NCBI RefSeq assembly: GCF_002585305.1 | Contig: NZ_NUNF01000024.1 | Coordinates: forward strand, 28,275-92,274 | Length of the DNA: 64,000 bases | From: Bacillus sp. AFS037270 | Lineage (GTDB): Bacteria > Bacillota > Bacilli > Bacillales_B > DSM-18226 | Direction of reading: 5' to 3' | Shown here: positions 47,739 to 56,672 of the stretch, piece after piece | Layout of the letters: every line of letters begins with the position of its first letter | Numbering within the stretch: the first letter of the stretch is position 1 | Made by a program: the position numbers and the translations under genes | Notes under the pieces: generated by a model | Seen by the model: only the letters and a program-made list of their open reading frames with translations | Databases searched by the model: none | What the model was told of the DNA's origin: nothing

Positions 47739-48895
47739 TGATTAGGGGTTATCGCCGTCCTGACGGTCAAGTGGGGATAAGAAATCATTTACTTTTACTA
47801 CCAACAGTCATTTGTGCAAATCAAGTAGTAAACCGGATTGAACAGAAAGTCCCAGATAGTGTGGCAATACCACACCAACATGGTTGCAGTCAGGTTGGAA
47901 TGGATAAAGAGCAAACACATAATGTATTAGTTGGAATGGGGAAAAATCCAAATGTTGGAGCGGTATTAATTGTAAGTTTGGGCTGTGAAGTAATGGACCC
48001 TGTTCGGATAAAAAAAGAAATAGAGGAAACGGGGAAGCCTGTTGAGTGGATTGATATCCAAGATGTGGGTGGATCGATAAAAGCAATTGAAAAGGGTACT
48101 GAAATAGCCCGGAAATTATCGATCTCCCTTCAACAAATGGAAGATGAGCCTGTTCCGTTGTCAGAACTGATTGTAGGAGTGAAATGTGGCGGATCGGACT
48201 CCACTTCAGGTCTCTGCAGTAATCCAGCACTCGGTAAAGGGGCCGACCAAATTATTGAACATGGCGGCACCATTGTGATGGGAGAAACAACCGAAATTAT
48301 CGGGGCTGAACACCTTCTTGCAGAACGAGCCGTCTCAAAAGAAGTCGAAAGAAAACTCTATCATGTTATAGAACGCTTTGAAGAAGAAATTAATCGTATT
48401 GGTGAAGATATGAGAGGTGGAAATCCCAGTCCAGGGAATATTGCTGGCGGCCTATCGAGTATTGAGGAAAAGTCACTGGGCTGTATCAGTAAGGCCGGAA
48501 GCTCACCATTACTAGATGTTTTCGATTATGCTGCGCCAGTACCAAATAAAAAGGGTTTTTATTTTATGGATTCCCCAGGTAATGATATTGAACTTGTATC
48601 AGGTATGGCTGCAGCCGGAGTCCAGCTTGTATGTTTTACTACCGGACGCGGGACACCCACGGGAAACCCTATCGTACCGGTGATTAAAATTTGTGGAAAT
48701 GGAACGATGGCTAAGAGAATGGCGGATAACATCGACATTGATGTAAGTTCAGTGCTTGAAGGCTCTAAAACCTTAGAAGACGCAGGAAATGAAATTTTTA
48801 CGGAAATCATTGAGGTGGCCTCCGGTAAGTTAACGAAAGCTGAAATATTAGGCCATCGTGAATTTAGTATTAACCGAATTGGCATAAGTCTTTAA
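47732..48895 (+). CDS. UxaA-type sugar-acid dehydratase large subunit
   Basis: Catalytic subunit of 387 residues, homologous to the C-terminal part of altronate/galactarate dehydratases: GYRRPDGQVGIRNHLLLLPTVICAN, QHGCSQVG, KCGGSDSTSGLCSNPALG, GETTEIIGAEHLL, TGRGTPTGNPIVPVIKICGN. The conserved Cys and His residues probably hold an iron center. AAGGAGAATGTTCA precedes the ATG. With the SAF subunit it should remove water from an aldonic acid. L-fuconate fits the neighbours; altronate would fit less well as no uronate isomerase or reductase is seen. Confidence 0.87.
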   Translation: MVMIRGYRRPDGQVGIRNHLLLLPTVICANQVVNRIEQKVPDSVAIPHQHGCSQVGMDKEQTHNVLVGMGKNPNVGAVLIVSLGCEVMDPVRIKKEIEETGKPVEWIDIQDVGGSIKAIEKGTEIARKLSISLQQMEDEPVPLSELIVGVKCGGSDSTSGLCSNPALGKGADQIIEHGGTIVMGETTEIIGAEHLLAERAVSKEVERKLYHVIERFEEEINRIGEDMRGGNPSPGNIAGGLSSIEEKSLGCISKAGSSPLLDVFDYAAPVPNKKGFYFMDSPGNDIELVSGMAAAGVQLVCFTTGRGTPTGNPIVPVIKICGNGTMAKRMADNIDIDVSSVLEGSKTLEDAGNEIFTEIIEVASGKLTKAEILGHREFSINRIGISL

Positions 48896-48913
48896 GAATA
48901 AGGGGGATTGGAT

Positions 48914-49708
48914 ATGGCTCGCTTAACTGGAAAAGTAGCACTTGTGACAGGAGGAAGCAGGGGGATTGGTGCAGCAATAGTCATACGTTTGGCAGAAGAA
49001 GGCGCGGATGTGGCGATTAATTATGCATCAGAAAACTCCAAAGAAAAAGCTTTAGACATTAAAAGACAAGTAGAGGAAATGGGCCAGCGGGCGATGATTG
49101 TCCAAGCGGATGTCAGCCATAAGCAACAAGTAGATGAAATGATAGATTTAGTTTCAGCGGCATTAGGCGAGATTGATATTCTTGTCAATAACGCCGGTAT
49201 TGCTCCATTTGAACCATTTATGAAGTTAACAGAAGAGACTTGGGATCGAACCTATAATACAAATGTTAAATCAATATTCCTCACTTCACAGAAAGTTGCT
49301 TCGAAAATGATTGAAAGAAGATATGGGAAAATCATCAATATCACTTCAACGGCAAGTCTGGTTGTAACTAGTCCTGTTATTCCACATTATATTTCATCAA
49401 AGGCAGCAGCACACCAATTAACCAAAGCGTTAGCGATAGAATTAGGGAAATATAACATCAATGTTAATTCTATAGGACCAAGTACTGTTGATACAGACAT
49501 GTGCACAGAATACTTGGCTAATCCAGCAATCTATCAAAAAGAAGTCGATGCAAATCCGATGAAGCGTTTAGGTACTGCCAGACAAATAGGTGATGCGGTT
49601 GTCTTTTTAGCGTCTGATGAAGCCGTTCAAATCAATGGACATCTTCTAATGGTAGATGGAGGATTAACCGTAAAGGCAGCACAACCCGAAGACCATATGG
49701 AGCATTAA
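48914..49708 (+). CDS. Short-chain dehydrogenase (sugar/keto-acid)
   Basis: SDR of 264 residues. TGGSRGIG (12-19), NNAG (92-95), Ser145 and YISSK (Tyr159, Lys163) are present; the C-terminus LMVDGGLTV is classical. The gene starts at ATG 48914, 7 bases after AGGGGG; TTG 48908 is too close. In the fucose oxidative pathway an SDR oxidises 2-keto-3-deoxy-L-fuconate at C4; either this or the following SDR may do so, and the other may be an L-fucose dehydrogenase. Confidence 0.88.
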   Translation: MARLTGKVALVTGGSRGIGAAIVIRLAEEGADVAINYASENSKEKALDIKRQVEEMGQRAMIVQADVSHKQQVDEMIDLVSAALGEIDILVNNAGIAPFEPFMKLTEETWDRTYNTNVKSIFLTSQKVASKMIERRYGKIINITSTASLVVTSPVIPHYISSKAAAHQLTKALAIELGKYNINVNSIGPSTVDTDMCTEYLANPAIYQKEVDANPMKRLGTARQIGDAVVFLASDEAVQINGHLLMVDGGLTVKAAQPEDHMEH

Positions 49709-49746
49709 TACATTGTGTAAATCCTTTCAAATAAAGAGGTGTATAG

Positions 49747-50517
49747 ATGAGACTAAAAAATAAAGTTTGTTTAATTACAGGGGCCGGATCAGGTATTGGA
49801 AAAGAAACCGCTCTGCTATTTGCAAAAGAAGGTGCGCATGTTGTTGTCAATGATTTCAACGAGGAATCAGGGCAAGAAACGGTTCGACAAATTTGTGAGA
49901 ATAATGGGGAAGCTATTTTTATTCAAGCAGATGTTACCAATCCTGAGAATGTTAAGGCAATGGTTGACCAGGTGATTGATTATTATGGGCGAATTGACGT
50001 TTTGTTCAATAATGCTGGAATCAGCGGTGTTGGTCAGCTGCATGATATTGATTTAGAAACATGGAATAGAGTAATGAACGTAAATATCAATGGTGTATTT
50101 TTGGTGACAAAATATGTAGTGCCACACATGATGAAACAACAATCTGGCTCCATTATTAATATGTCTTCATGTATTGCAGAAATAGGACTTGCTAACAGGG
50201 CATCCTACGCAACAACAAAAGGGGCGATATTAGCACTAACAAAATCAATCCAAGTGGATTATGCAAAATATAATATCCGCGTAAATGCCCTAATGCCGGG
50301 AACCATTTTTACACCCTTTGTCGAAGATTATCTATCCAAAGATCCAAATCCTGAGGAAGCAGTCCAATCTATAAAGCGCAGGCAATTGGGAGGAGATTTA
50401 GGGAAACCGATTGATGTTGCATTTGCAGCATTATACCTAGCTTCTGAAGAGTCGAAGTTTATGATGGGAACACCATTTATGATTGACGGAGGAGTCGTTA
50501 ACGGAAAGCTTGGATAA
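49747..50517 (+). CDS. Short-chain dehydrogenase, 2-keto-3-deoxy-L-fuconate dehydrogenase-like
   Basis: SDR of 256 residues with TGAGSGIG (11-18), NNAG (88-91), Ser140 and YATTK (Tyr154, Lys158). The Asp36 after the third strand (VVVNDFNEE) favours NAD over NADP. AAAGAGGTGTATAG precedes the ATG. Its shape (ASYATTKGAILALTKSIQVDYAKYNIRVNALMPG split over the active-site helix) is like KDF dehydrogenases. It is followed 46 bp later by the diketo-acid hydrolase that would use its product. Confidence 0.87.
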   Translation: MRLKNKVCLITGAGSGIGKETALLFAKEGAHVVVNDFNEESGQETVRQICENNGEAIFIQADVTNPENVKAMVDQVIDYYGRIDVLFNNAGISGVGQLHDIDLETWNRVMNVNINGVFLVTKYVVPHMMKQQSGSIINMSSCIAEIGLANRASYATTKGAILALTKSIQVDYAKYNIRVNALMPGTIFTPFVEDYLSKDPNPEEAVQSIKRRQLGGDLGKPIDVAFAALYLASEESKFMMGTPFMIDGGVVNGKLG

Positions 50518-50563
50518 CGTTTTTTACGGCCATATTATATTTTAATTGAAAGGTTGAGAAGAA

Positions 50564-51499
50564 ATGAAACTAGTAACTTTTAAAAAAGGCAGCGAATACA
50601 AATTAGGTGTAAAAATAACGGAAGGTATTATCAATATTGAAGCCGCACAAGGTGCCAACCCGGATAGTTCAGTCCCAACAAGCATAATGGAGGTGATTCA
50701 TGGAGGTACTGAATCTCTGAAAGCTTTGCAGCTTTTTTTAGAAGAAGTTAAGGATCAATCCGCTTATCTATTAAATGATAGTGAGATTACCTGGGGACCT
50801 TGTGTAACAGCGCCTAATAAAATTATATGTGTTGGTTTAAACTATCGTAAGCATGCGGATGAAACAAACGCACCTTATCCAGAGGTTCCTATTCTTTTTA
50901 ACAAATTTAATAATACATTAACAGGCCATAACTGTAATATTGCCGTTCCAAAAGTCACAAATAAACTAGATTACGAAGTAGAGTTGGGCGTAGTAATTGG
51001 TAAAAGGGCAAAATACATATTACAGGAGGATGCCTTAGACTACGTTTTCGGTTACTGTACAGTCAATGACTTGTCGGCTCGTGACTTGCAGATGCGTACA
51101 CCTCAATGGCTGCTTGGCAAGAGCTGTGACGACTTCAGTCCAGTAGGCCCGTACTTGGTATCAGCTGATGAAATAGACGACCCGCAAAATTTAAACTTAA
51201 CAACCATTGTTAATGGAGAAATTCGTCAAAATTCTAATACCTCTGATATGATTTTTACTGTGGCTGAGATTATTAGTTATATTTCTGAACATATGACACT
51301 TGAACCAGGAGATTTGATTTTAACAGGAACCCCTGAAGGAGTTGTCTTAGGATACCCAGAGGACAAACAAAACTATCTGAAACCAGAGGATATTGTAACG
51401 GTTGAGATTGAGAAGTTAGGGGCACTTACTAATAGATTTGTTGAAGAAGTGATAGCCGCAAATCAAAAGAACCAGAAGAAAGAGACAGTAAAGGGATAA
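50564..51499 (+). CDS. FAH-family hydrolase, 2,4-diketo-3-deoxy-L-fuconate hydrolase-like
   Basis: Fumarylacetoacetate hydrolase-type enzyme of 311 residues. ICVGLNYRKHADE, DYEVELGVVIG (metal-binding Glu pair), YCTVNDLSARDLQ, GKSCDDFSPVGP and LTGTPEGVVLG are the expected active-site segments. Related enzymes in Xanthomonas-type fucose catabolism split 2,4-diketo-3-deoxy-L-fuconate to pyruvate and L-lactate. It differs in kind from the dehydratase FAH at 20447. AAAGGTTGAGAAGAA precedes the ATG. Last gene of the operon, before the terminator at 51592. Confidence 0.88.
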   Translation: MKLVTFKKGSEYKLGVKITEGIINIEAAQGANPDSSVPTSIMEVIHGGTESLKALQLFLEEVKDQSAYLLNDSEITWGPCVTAPNKIICVGLNYRKHADETNAPYPEVPILFNKFNNTLTGHNCNIAVPKVTNKLDYEVELGVVIGKRAKYILQEDALDYVFGYCTVNDLSARDLQMRTPQWLLGKSCDDFSPVGPYLVSADEIDDPQNLNLTTIVNGEIRQNSNTSDMIFTVAEIISYISEHMTLEPGDLILTGTPEGVVLGYPEDKQNYLKPEDIVTVEIEKLGALTNRFVEEVIAANQKNQKKETVKG

Positions 51500-51591
51500 T
51501 AGGATCAAGTTGTTAATTAGCTGATTAGAAATTTGAATGTAATTGAAATCGAACACCCTGAAAAGAGGAAAATATTAAAGAGTTTTATATA

Positions 51592-51634
51592 AGGATGATC
51601 TTCATTTTATTTAAGGGAGATCATCTTTTATTTC
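51592..51634 (+). terminator. Rho-independent terminator of fucose-oxidation operon
   Basis: AGGATGATCT / AGATCATCTTTTATTT stem around a 16-base AT-rich loop. A reading frame of the next gene extends into it, but its likely start is downstream. Confidence 0.75.
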
Positions 51635-51669
51635 AGTTTTACAAAGGGTTAAATGGAGTGGTAGATAAT

Positions 51670-52500
51670 ATGACAGCAGAAAACTGCGGGTTTTTAGGAA
51701 AAAGTCTTGCTAATGTTCGACTGGATGTTTCGGCAGCTGCTTATTCGAAGGTTCCTAGATCATGGAATGAAGATAATTACACTACCGATTTTAATAAGTT
51801 ATATTACGTTATAGAAGGAGAGGGATACGTCAAAGTTAATGATGAAGTGTATTATCCTAAACCGGGTGAACTTTATTTACTTCCATCGGGGTCGATTCAA
51901 TCTTATGGAACAATAAGTGATAATACATTTGAGAAGTATTGGTGTCATTTCACAGCTAAAATTGGGGATATTCATTTATTTCAACTCATGAAGACGCCAG
52001 TTTTTATACAGTTACCTAAGTCTAAAATCGAAGATAAATGGCAGCAACTCATTTCAAATTGGAACAGTAATGAATTATCAAGTGATTTCAGGGTTCATTC
52101 TATAATACTAGAAATCATTGCGATTTTTATTGAAGAAAGTCAACATATTCAATTCAAAATGGACAAATCCCCCACTTTTGAAAAAATGGATACCATTCTA
52201 ACCTATATAGAAGAGCATTTGGATGGAAATACAACAGTAGAGGATCTAGCACAAATAGCAAATTTCCATCCAAATTATTTTATTTCGGTTTTTAAAGAAT
52301 TCACTGGTCATTCGCCAATCCAGTATATTAATAGAAGGCGTATCGAGAAAGCGAAAGAGCTGCTGGTTATTAGTGAACTTACTATTTCTACTATTTCAGA
52401 TTCTTTAGGAATGGAACTTTCTTATTTTTCACGCATGTTCAAGGAATTAACTGGATTATCTCCAACTGCTTTTCGAAGTTTAGCATCTAAATCCAGTTAA
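51670..52500 (+). CDS. AraC-family regulator
   Basis: Regulator of about 276 residues. The N-terminal half is a cupin sensor (LYYVIEGEGYVKVNDEVYYPKPGELYLLPSGS), the C-terminal third has two helix-turn-helices (TVEDLAQIANFHPNYFISVFKEFTGHSPIQYINRRRI). The start at ATG 51670 follows TGGAGTGG; the earlier ATG 51595 lies inside a terminator hairpin and is unlikely. It converges on a minus-strand dioxygenase gene. Targets unknown; the nearby glycosidase genes are candidates. Confidence 0.88.
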   Translation: MTAENCGFLGKSLANVRLDVSAAAYSKVPRSWNEDNYTTDFNKLYYVIEGEGYVKVNDEVYYPKPGELYLLPSGSIQSYGTISDNTFEKYWCHFTAKIGDIHLFQLMKTPVFIQLPKSKIEDKWQQLISNWNSNELSSDFRVHSIILEIIAIFIEESQHIQFKMDKSPTFEKMDTILTYIEEHLDGNTTVEDLAQIANFHPNYFISVFKEFTGHSPIQYINRRRIEKAKELLVISELTISTISDSLGMELSYFSRMFKELTGLSPTAFRSLASKSS

Positions 52501-52528
52501 AACCAACCAAAATTTAAAATTTTAAATT
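52501..52528. terminator. AT-rich palindrome between converging genes
   Basis: AAAATTTAAAATTTTAAATTTT-like self-complementary run between two converging stops; may terminate both transcripts weakly. Confidence 0.4.
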
Positions 52529-53944
52529 TTATGGATAGAATGTATTAACCGGTGTGGTGGTCGGGCACCATCGCGAGTTAAATAAGAAATTGAGTAAGGC
52601 TTTGTTGGCACTTTCTGTACCAATATACCGAAGCGCCTCAGCCGCATGAGCTCGAACGTATCTGTTTTCATCTTGTAAGGCTATCTCTAAGTGAGGAACT
52701 GCTGCGTCTGCTAGAGCACCTAACCTTGTGAGGGAAAGACCAGCCATAAAGCGTACTTGAGTGTCAGAATCTTGTAGACACTTAATTAATCCAGAGACGA
52801 CCTCTTTATCAGGAATAATGATCATTCCGAGTGCTTCGGCAACCGACCTGCGGATAAGAGCAGAAGAATGATCTAATAATGGAATCAAAGCAGGAACTGC
52901 TTCTTCAGCCAAATGTCTATGTTCACTTAGTGCAAAAATAGCACGAATAACCGTTGAAGTACGGCTGCTGCTCAATGCAGAGATTAAACCTGGTATTGCA
53001 TCTGAACCTGATATGGATAAGCCGTATGCCGCAAGTCTTGAGACATTACTATTATTATGATGAAGTGCCGATAACAGGGCATTCACACCTTTACTCCCAT
53101 AAGAAGCAAGGTCATAAGCTGCATTCAGGGCTGTTGGTTCATACGGATGCTCTAAATCCATTAATTTTTCTTCTATTACATTAGAATCGAAAGCTCGTGT
53201 CTCGGAAATGCTTCCAAGTTTGCCTGATAACCAATTCCATGTTTCTTCCCACATCACATCATGCTGGGCAAGTAGTGTGTTTGTGGATTCGGGTAATTTC
53301 CATGAACTGTCTACATTGTTCCAGCTTGGTGATGTAGGAGCCACCGTGCGCATAAATTCAAATTTTAACATAAAACGGGGCTTACCAAGTCTATTGGGAG
53401 TTGCTCTATGCCAAATATCATAATGAATTAATGCAAATGTTCCTGCTTGGCCACTCGCTAATATCTCCTGGTCCAATTCGTCTCCTTCAAAAACTCGAGT
53501 ATCATAATTTTGTGTTCCAGGTAAAATTCCTGTCGGTCCTAATTCAGCAGGTGTATCCTGAGGAAAGTACATAATCATTGCCCACCATGGATGGTGATTG
53601 CGCATCCGATTATATCCCCAGTAGCTATCTTTATGCCAATCACCTGCTGTTTCTGATGCGTTATAATGTCCATGTCTATGGGCATGCAGCATATAATCTG
53701 GTCCAAGTACGCTTGTGAGGGCTCCAGTAATGATAGGATGTTCAAATACTCTTTGCAGCTCTGTTACTCTAGGTAATATGTTGTTTCCCGGATTACCTTC
53801 CTCATTGTAAACATTTAATAGCTGCTCGTTTAACCTTTGATGAAACTCCTCAGTAAAATCAGTATTTAATAGGAGAAATCCCTCTGTAATAAACTTCCTC
53901 ATCTGCTCGTCTGTTAATAAAAGTGGTTCGTTTTGTCCTGTCAT
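52529..53944 (-). CDS. PhyH-type dioxygenase fused to HEAT repeats
   Basis: Protein of 471 residues. The first 230 are a phytanoyl-CoA dioxygenase-type Fe(II)/2-oxoglutarate domain with DWHKDSYWGY (His104, Asp106), a region GPTGILPGTQNY and the distal His179 (YDIWHR), followed by RFMLKFEF. Residues about 280-465 are four or more HEAT/PBS-lyase repeats (AVPALIPLLDHSSALIRRSVAEALG, AVPHLEIALQDENRYVRAHAAEAL). No signal peptide. AAAAGGAGGCTATAAAA precedes the ATG. It lies between two AraC genes on the opposite strand. Substrate unknown; the repeats suggest a protein or large partner. Confidence 0.87.
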   Translation of the reverse strand: MTGQNEPLLLTDEQMRKFITEGFLLLNTDFTEEFHQRLNEQLLNVYNEEGNPGNNILPRVTELQRVFEHPIITGALTSVLGPDYMLHAHRHGHYNASETAGDWHKDSYWGYNRMRNHHPWWAMIMYFPQDTPAELGPTGILPGTQNYDTRVFEGDELDQEILASGQAGTFALIHYDIWHRATPNRLGKPRFMLKFEFMRTVAPTSPSWNNVDSSWKLPESTNTLLAQHDVMWEETWNWLSGKLGSISETRAFDSNVIEEKLMDLEHPYEPTALNAAYDLASYGSKGVNALLSALHHNNSNVSRLAAYGLSISGSDAIPGLISALSSSRTSTVIRAIFALSEHRHLAEEAVPALIPLLDHSSALIRRSVAEALGMIIIPDKEVVSGLIKCLQDSDTQVRFMAGLSLTRLGALADAAVPHLEIALQDENRYVRAHAAEALRYIGTESANKALLNFLFNSRWCPTTTPVNTFYP

Positions 53945-54080
53945 TTTTATAGCCTCCTTTTAACATCAGATTAAATCTACAAAATTATTATAAAATCAGG
54001 CTATAAGAAAGAACATAGAGATTATTCATCTGGATATAGACAATACTAAGGTTTTTATAGCACTTTATTAATTAATAAAC

Positions 54081-54125
54081 CGCGTCTTACAAATATTCAA
54101 ACTATATTGACTACTAAAAGACGCG
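54081..54125. promoter_or_regulatory. Inverted repeat before second AraC gene
   Basis: CGCGTCTT (54081-54088) and AAGACGCG (54118-54125) flank 29 AT-rich bases in the divergent region between the dioxygenase and the AraC gene. It could be an operator or a hairpin; function unknown. Confidence 0.4.
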
Positions 54126-54197
54126 TTGTTATATTTTTGATACTGATAAATTAAAATGATTGATTTCAAAACCATTACTTTTTTCAAGGGGTTCTTT

Positions 54198-55076
54198 ATG
54201 TCTAATAAATATGGGGTATATGGCTTTCGTTTCTTAGATACTCTAAATAGTTCCTTCTACCAGCTATTTGCTGTTGGTTATCAGAATATAACTGACTCTT
54301 CGTATGATTGGGATGGTTTAAAACGAAAAGACGGCCCGCTTCTTTTGTTCCAATATACCATTTCAGGATTTGGAAATATTGAGATAGATGGTGAGGTTCA
54401 TCGGGTCGATGCAGGATCGGCGTTTATGGTAGAAATCCCAAGTAATCACCGATATTATTTACCAGCTAACAGTGAAAACTGGGAATTTTATTTTATTTTA
54501 TTAAGACCTATAAATATACAAAAAGAATGGACAGAACTTATCAAGTTAATCGGCAAGGTTCCCAAGATTCCAGAGGACAGCCCGCCTATTATTTTTTTGA
54601 AAAGTGCCTATTTCGCCGCAAGCAAGAATCAGATAACCGATGGTTTTCGTGCTTCTTCTATTGTTTATCAATTTATTATGGAGCTGTTCCGGTATAGTAC
54701 AGCCTATAAAAAGGAAAAAGAAATCTGGCCTGAAAAAGTAGTTCAAGCCGTCCGTTTTTTAGAAGAAGATTACGTTTCCCTGCAAAGTCTTGAGGAACTG
54801 GCAAATAGAGTAGAACTGTCCAAATATCATTTTACCCGTCTTTTTAAAAAAACAACTGGACTGTCACCTATGGAGTATTTAACAAAAGTCCGGATGGAAA
54901 AGGCGGTCAAGCTCCTACGTAATACGAATTTAACTATAGAAGAGATTGCAAGAAAAATCGGATATTCCAATGGCAGCTACTTTATTAAGGTATTCCGTGA
55001 GTGGATTGGTTTTTCCCCAGGGGAGTTTCGCCTAGGCAAAGATCTGGCTTACTTAAATGAGCTCAGGTTTGATTGA
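54198..55076 (+). CDS. AraC-family regulator
   Basis: Regulator of 292 residues with a sugar-sensing cupin domain (GFGNIEIDGEVHRVDAGSAFMVEIPSNHRYY) and C-terminal double helix-turn-helix (SLEELANRVELSKYHFTRLFKKTTGLSPMEYL, TIEEIARKIGYSNGSYFIKVFREW). Start at ATG 54198 follows CAAGGGG; ATG 54156 has no site. It precedes the GH27 gene by 120 bp in the same direction and probably controls it and the following GH127 gene. Confidence 0.88.
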   Translation: MSNKYGVYGFRFLDTLNSSFYQLFAVGYQNITDSSYDWDGLKRKDGPLLLFQYTISGFGNIEIDGEVHRVDAGSAFMVEIPSNHRYYLPANSENWEFYFILLRPINIQKEWTELIKLIGKVPKIPEDSPPIIFLKSAYFAASKNQITDGFRASSIVYQFIMELFRYSTAYKKEKEIWPEKVVQAVRFLEEDYVSLQSLEELANRVELSKYHFTRLFKKTTGLSPMEYLTKVRMEKAVKLLRNTNLTIEEIARKIGYSNGSYFIKVFREWIGFSPGEFRLGKDLAYLNELRFD

Positions 55077-55195
55077 AGTGGTGAAATGGGAGCAATATTT
55101 TACAATAAAGGGCAAAATGTTATCGTAGATGTAGATGTCACAATTCCTTATTATTAATTTAAGGAGCAATAAATTAATAGAAAGGGAATGAGAAG

Positions 55196-56476
55196 ATGAG
55201 ACATCATACATTTGCAAAAACTCCTCCATTAGGCTGGAACAGCTGGGATTGCTATGGAGCCGCGGTAAGGGAAGAGGAAGTAAAGGGAAATGCTGATTAT
55301 ATGGCAGAGTTTCTAAAACCATATGGTTGGGAATATGTCGTTGTTGATATTCAATGGTATGAACCAGGGGCAAATTCCTCCATTTATCGTCCATTTGTTC
55401 CGCTGGAAATGGATGAATATTCACGGTTAATTCCTGCAGCCAATCGGTTTCCTTCTGCTGCCGACGGTAATGGCTTTAAAGCCTTAGCCGAATATGTACA
55501 TAACCTTGGTTTAAAATTTGGGATTCACATTATGCGTGGGATTCCGCGTCAGGCTGTCCATGGCAATACACCAATACTAGGGACCAAGGCTAGAGCAAGA
55601 GATATTGCTCATCCAAATTCGATTTGTCCATGGAATACGGATATGTACGGGGTGGATGCCGGGAAAGTTGGGGCACAGGAATATTATAATTCTTTGTTTC
55701 AAATGTATGCTGAATGGGGAGTAGATTTTGTAAAAGTGGATGATATCGCTGCATCACGGCTGTATGACACCCATTTAGATGAAATCAGATTGATTAGTAA
55801 GGCAATTGAAAACTGTGGGAGAGATATGGTGCTTAGCCTGTCCCCAGGCCCAGCTCCATTGGAGTATGCGGTAGACCTAAAAGAAAATGCCAATATGTGG
55901 AGAATGACGGATGATTTCTGGGATCACTGGAATCTCTTATATGGCATGTTTGAGCGATGTGAAAAGTGGAACGAATATACGGGGGCAGGCCATTGGCCAG
56001 ACTGTGACATGCTTCCATTAGGGCATATTGGCATCCGTTCCGTTGATGGAGGCGGTGCAGACCGCTGGACCCGATTCACAAAAGACGAACAAGTTACGAT
56101 GATGACCCTTTGGTCTATTTTCCGTTCACCGCTTATGTTTGGCGGAGAGCTAAGGGATAATGATGAATGGACCCTTGCATTGCTTACAAATAAGGAAGTA
56201 CTTGAATTAAATCAGAATAGCCACAGCAATCGCCTAGTCTATCGTAAGGATGATAAAATCGTCTGGACGGCAAAGGATCAGGAGAATAATACTTATGCAG
56301 CGTTGTTTAATGCAACAGATGTTGCAGCTGAAGTTGAGGTTACATTAGAACAATTGGGGCTTTCCGCTAAGAAAAGAGCTAGAAATGTGTGGAGCCAAGA
56401 AGAGCTTGGAGAGATTACAGATGGAATTATACAAACGCTGCCACCGCACGGCTCCATCCTAATAAAGTTATATTAA
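55196..56476 (+). CDS. GH27 alpha-galactosidase-like enzyme
   Basis: GH27 barrel of 426 residues with LGWNSWDCYG at the N-terminus, nucleophile Asp182 in FVKVDDIA, acid/base Asp240 in WRMTDDFWDHW and the C-terminal beta domain ending LPPHGSILIKLY. Family activities include alpha-galactosidase, beta-L-arabinopyranosidase and isomaltodextranase; the extra residues CPWNTDMYGVD and the replaced YDN motif (VDD) mean that alpha-galactosidase is not certain. No signal peptide. AAAGGGAATGAGAAG precedes the ATG. Followed by the GH127 gene. Confidence 0.85.
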   Translation: MRHHTFAKTPPLGWNSWDCYGAAVREEEVKGNADYMAEFLKPYGWEYVVVDIQWYEPGANSSIYRPFVPLEMDEYSRLIPAANRFPSAADGNGFKALAEYVHNLGLKFGIHIMRGIPRQAVHGNTPILGTKARARDIAHPNSICPWNTDMYGVDAGKVGAQEYYNSLFQMYAEWGVDFVKVDDIAASRLYDTHLDEIRLISKAIENCGRDMVLSLSPGPAPLEYAVDLKENANMWRMTDDFWDHWNLLYGMFERCEKWNEYTGAGHWPDCDMLPLGHIGIRSVDGGGADRWTRFTKDEQVTMMTLWSIFRSPLMFGGELRDNDEWTLALLTNKEVLELNQNSHSNRLVYRKDDKIVWTAKDQENNTYAALFNATDVAAEVEVTLEQLGLSAKKRARNVWSQEELGEITDGIIQTLPPHGSILIKLY

Positions 56477-56524
56477 TAATTTTCAAGAGCTAACCTAGTG
56501 AAATAAGAAATATATAAACACCAT

Positions 56525-56576
56525 TTTAGGCTGTCATCATCCCAAATTCTTTGGAGAAAGGTAGCCTAATTTTTTG
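56525..56576 (+). terminator. Terminator-like hairpin after GH27
   Basis: TTAGGCT / AGCCTAA stem with a large loop, then TTTTTT. Confidence 0.55.
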
Positions 56577-56672
56577 TATCTTTCCAGAATAATCATAAAT
56601 CGGAATACATTCTAGTATTAGTAAATCTATCATTATGAAAAATATAGTAAATATTAATCTAGGAGGAGTAAA

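Noticed and set aside
51595..51669. Upstream ATG extension of the AraC gene
   Set aside because: It lies within a rho-independent terminator hairpin; ATG 51670 has a better site and fits family length.
55119..55132. TGTTATCG half-site before GH27
   Set aside because: Only one half matches; the second half is unrelated, and AraC control is more likely.
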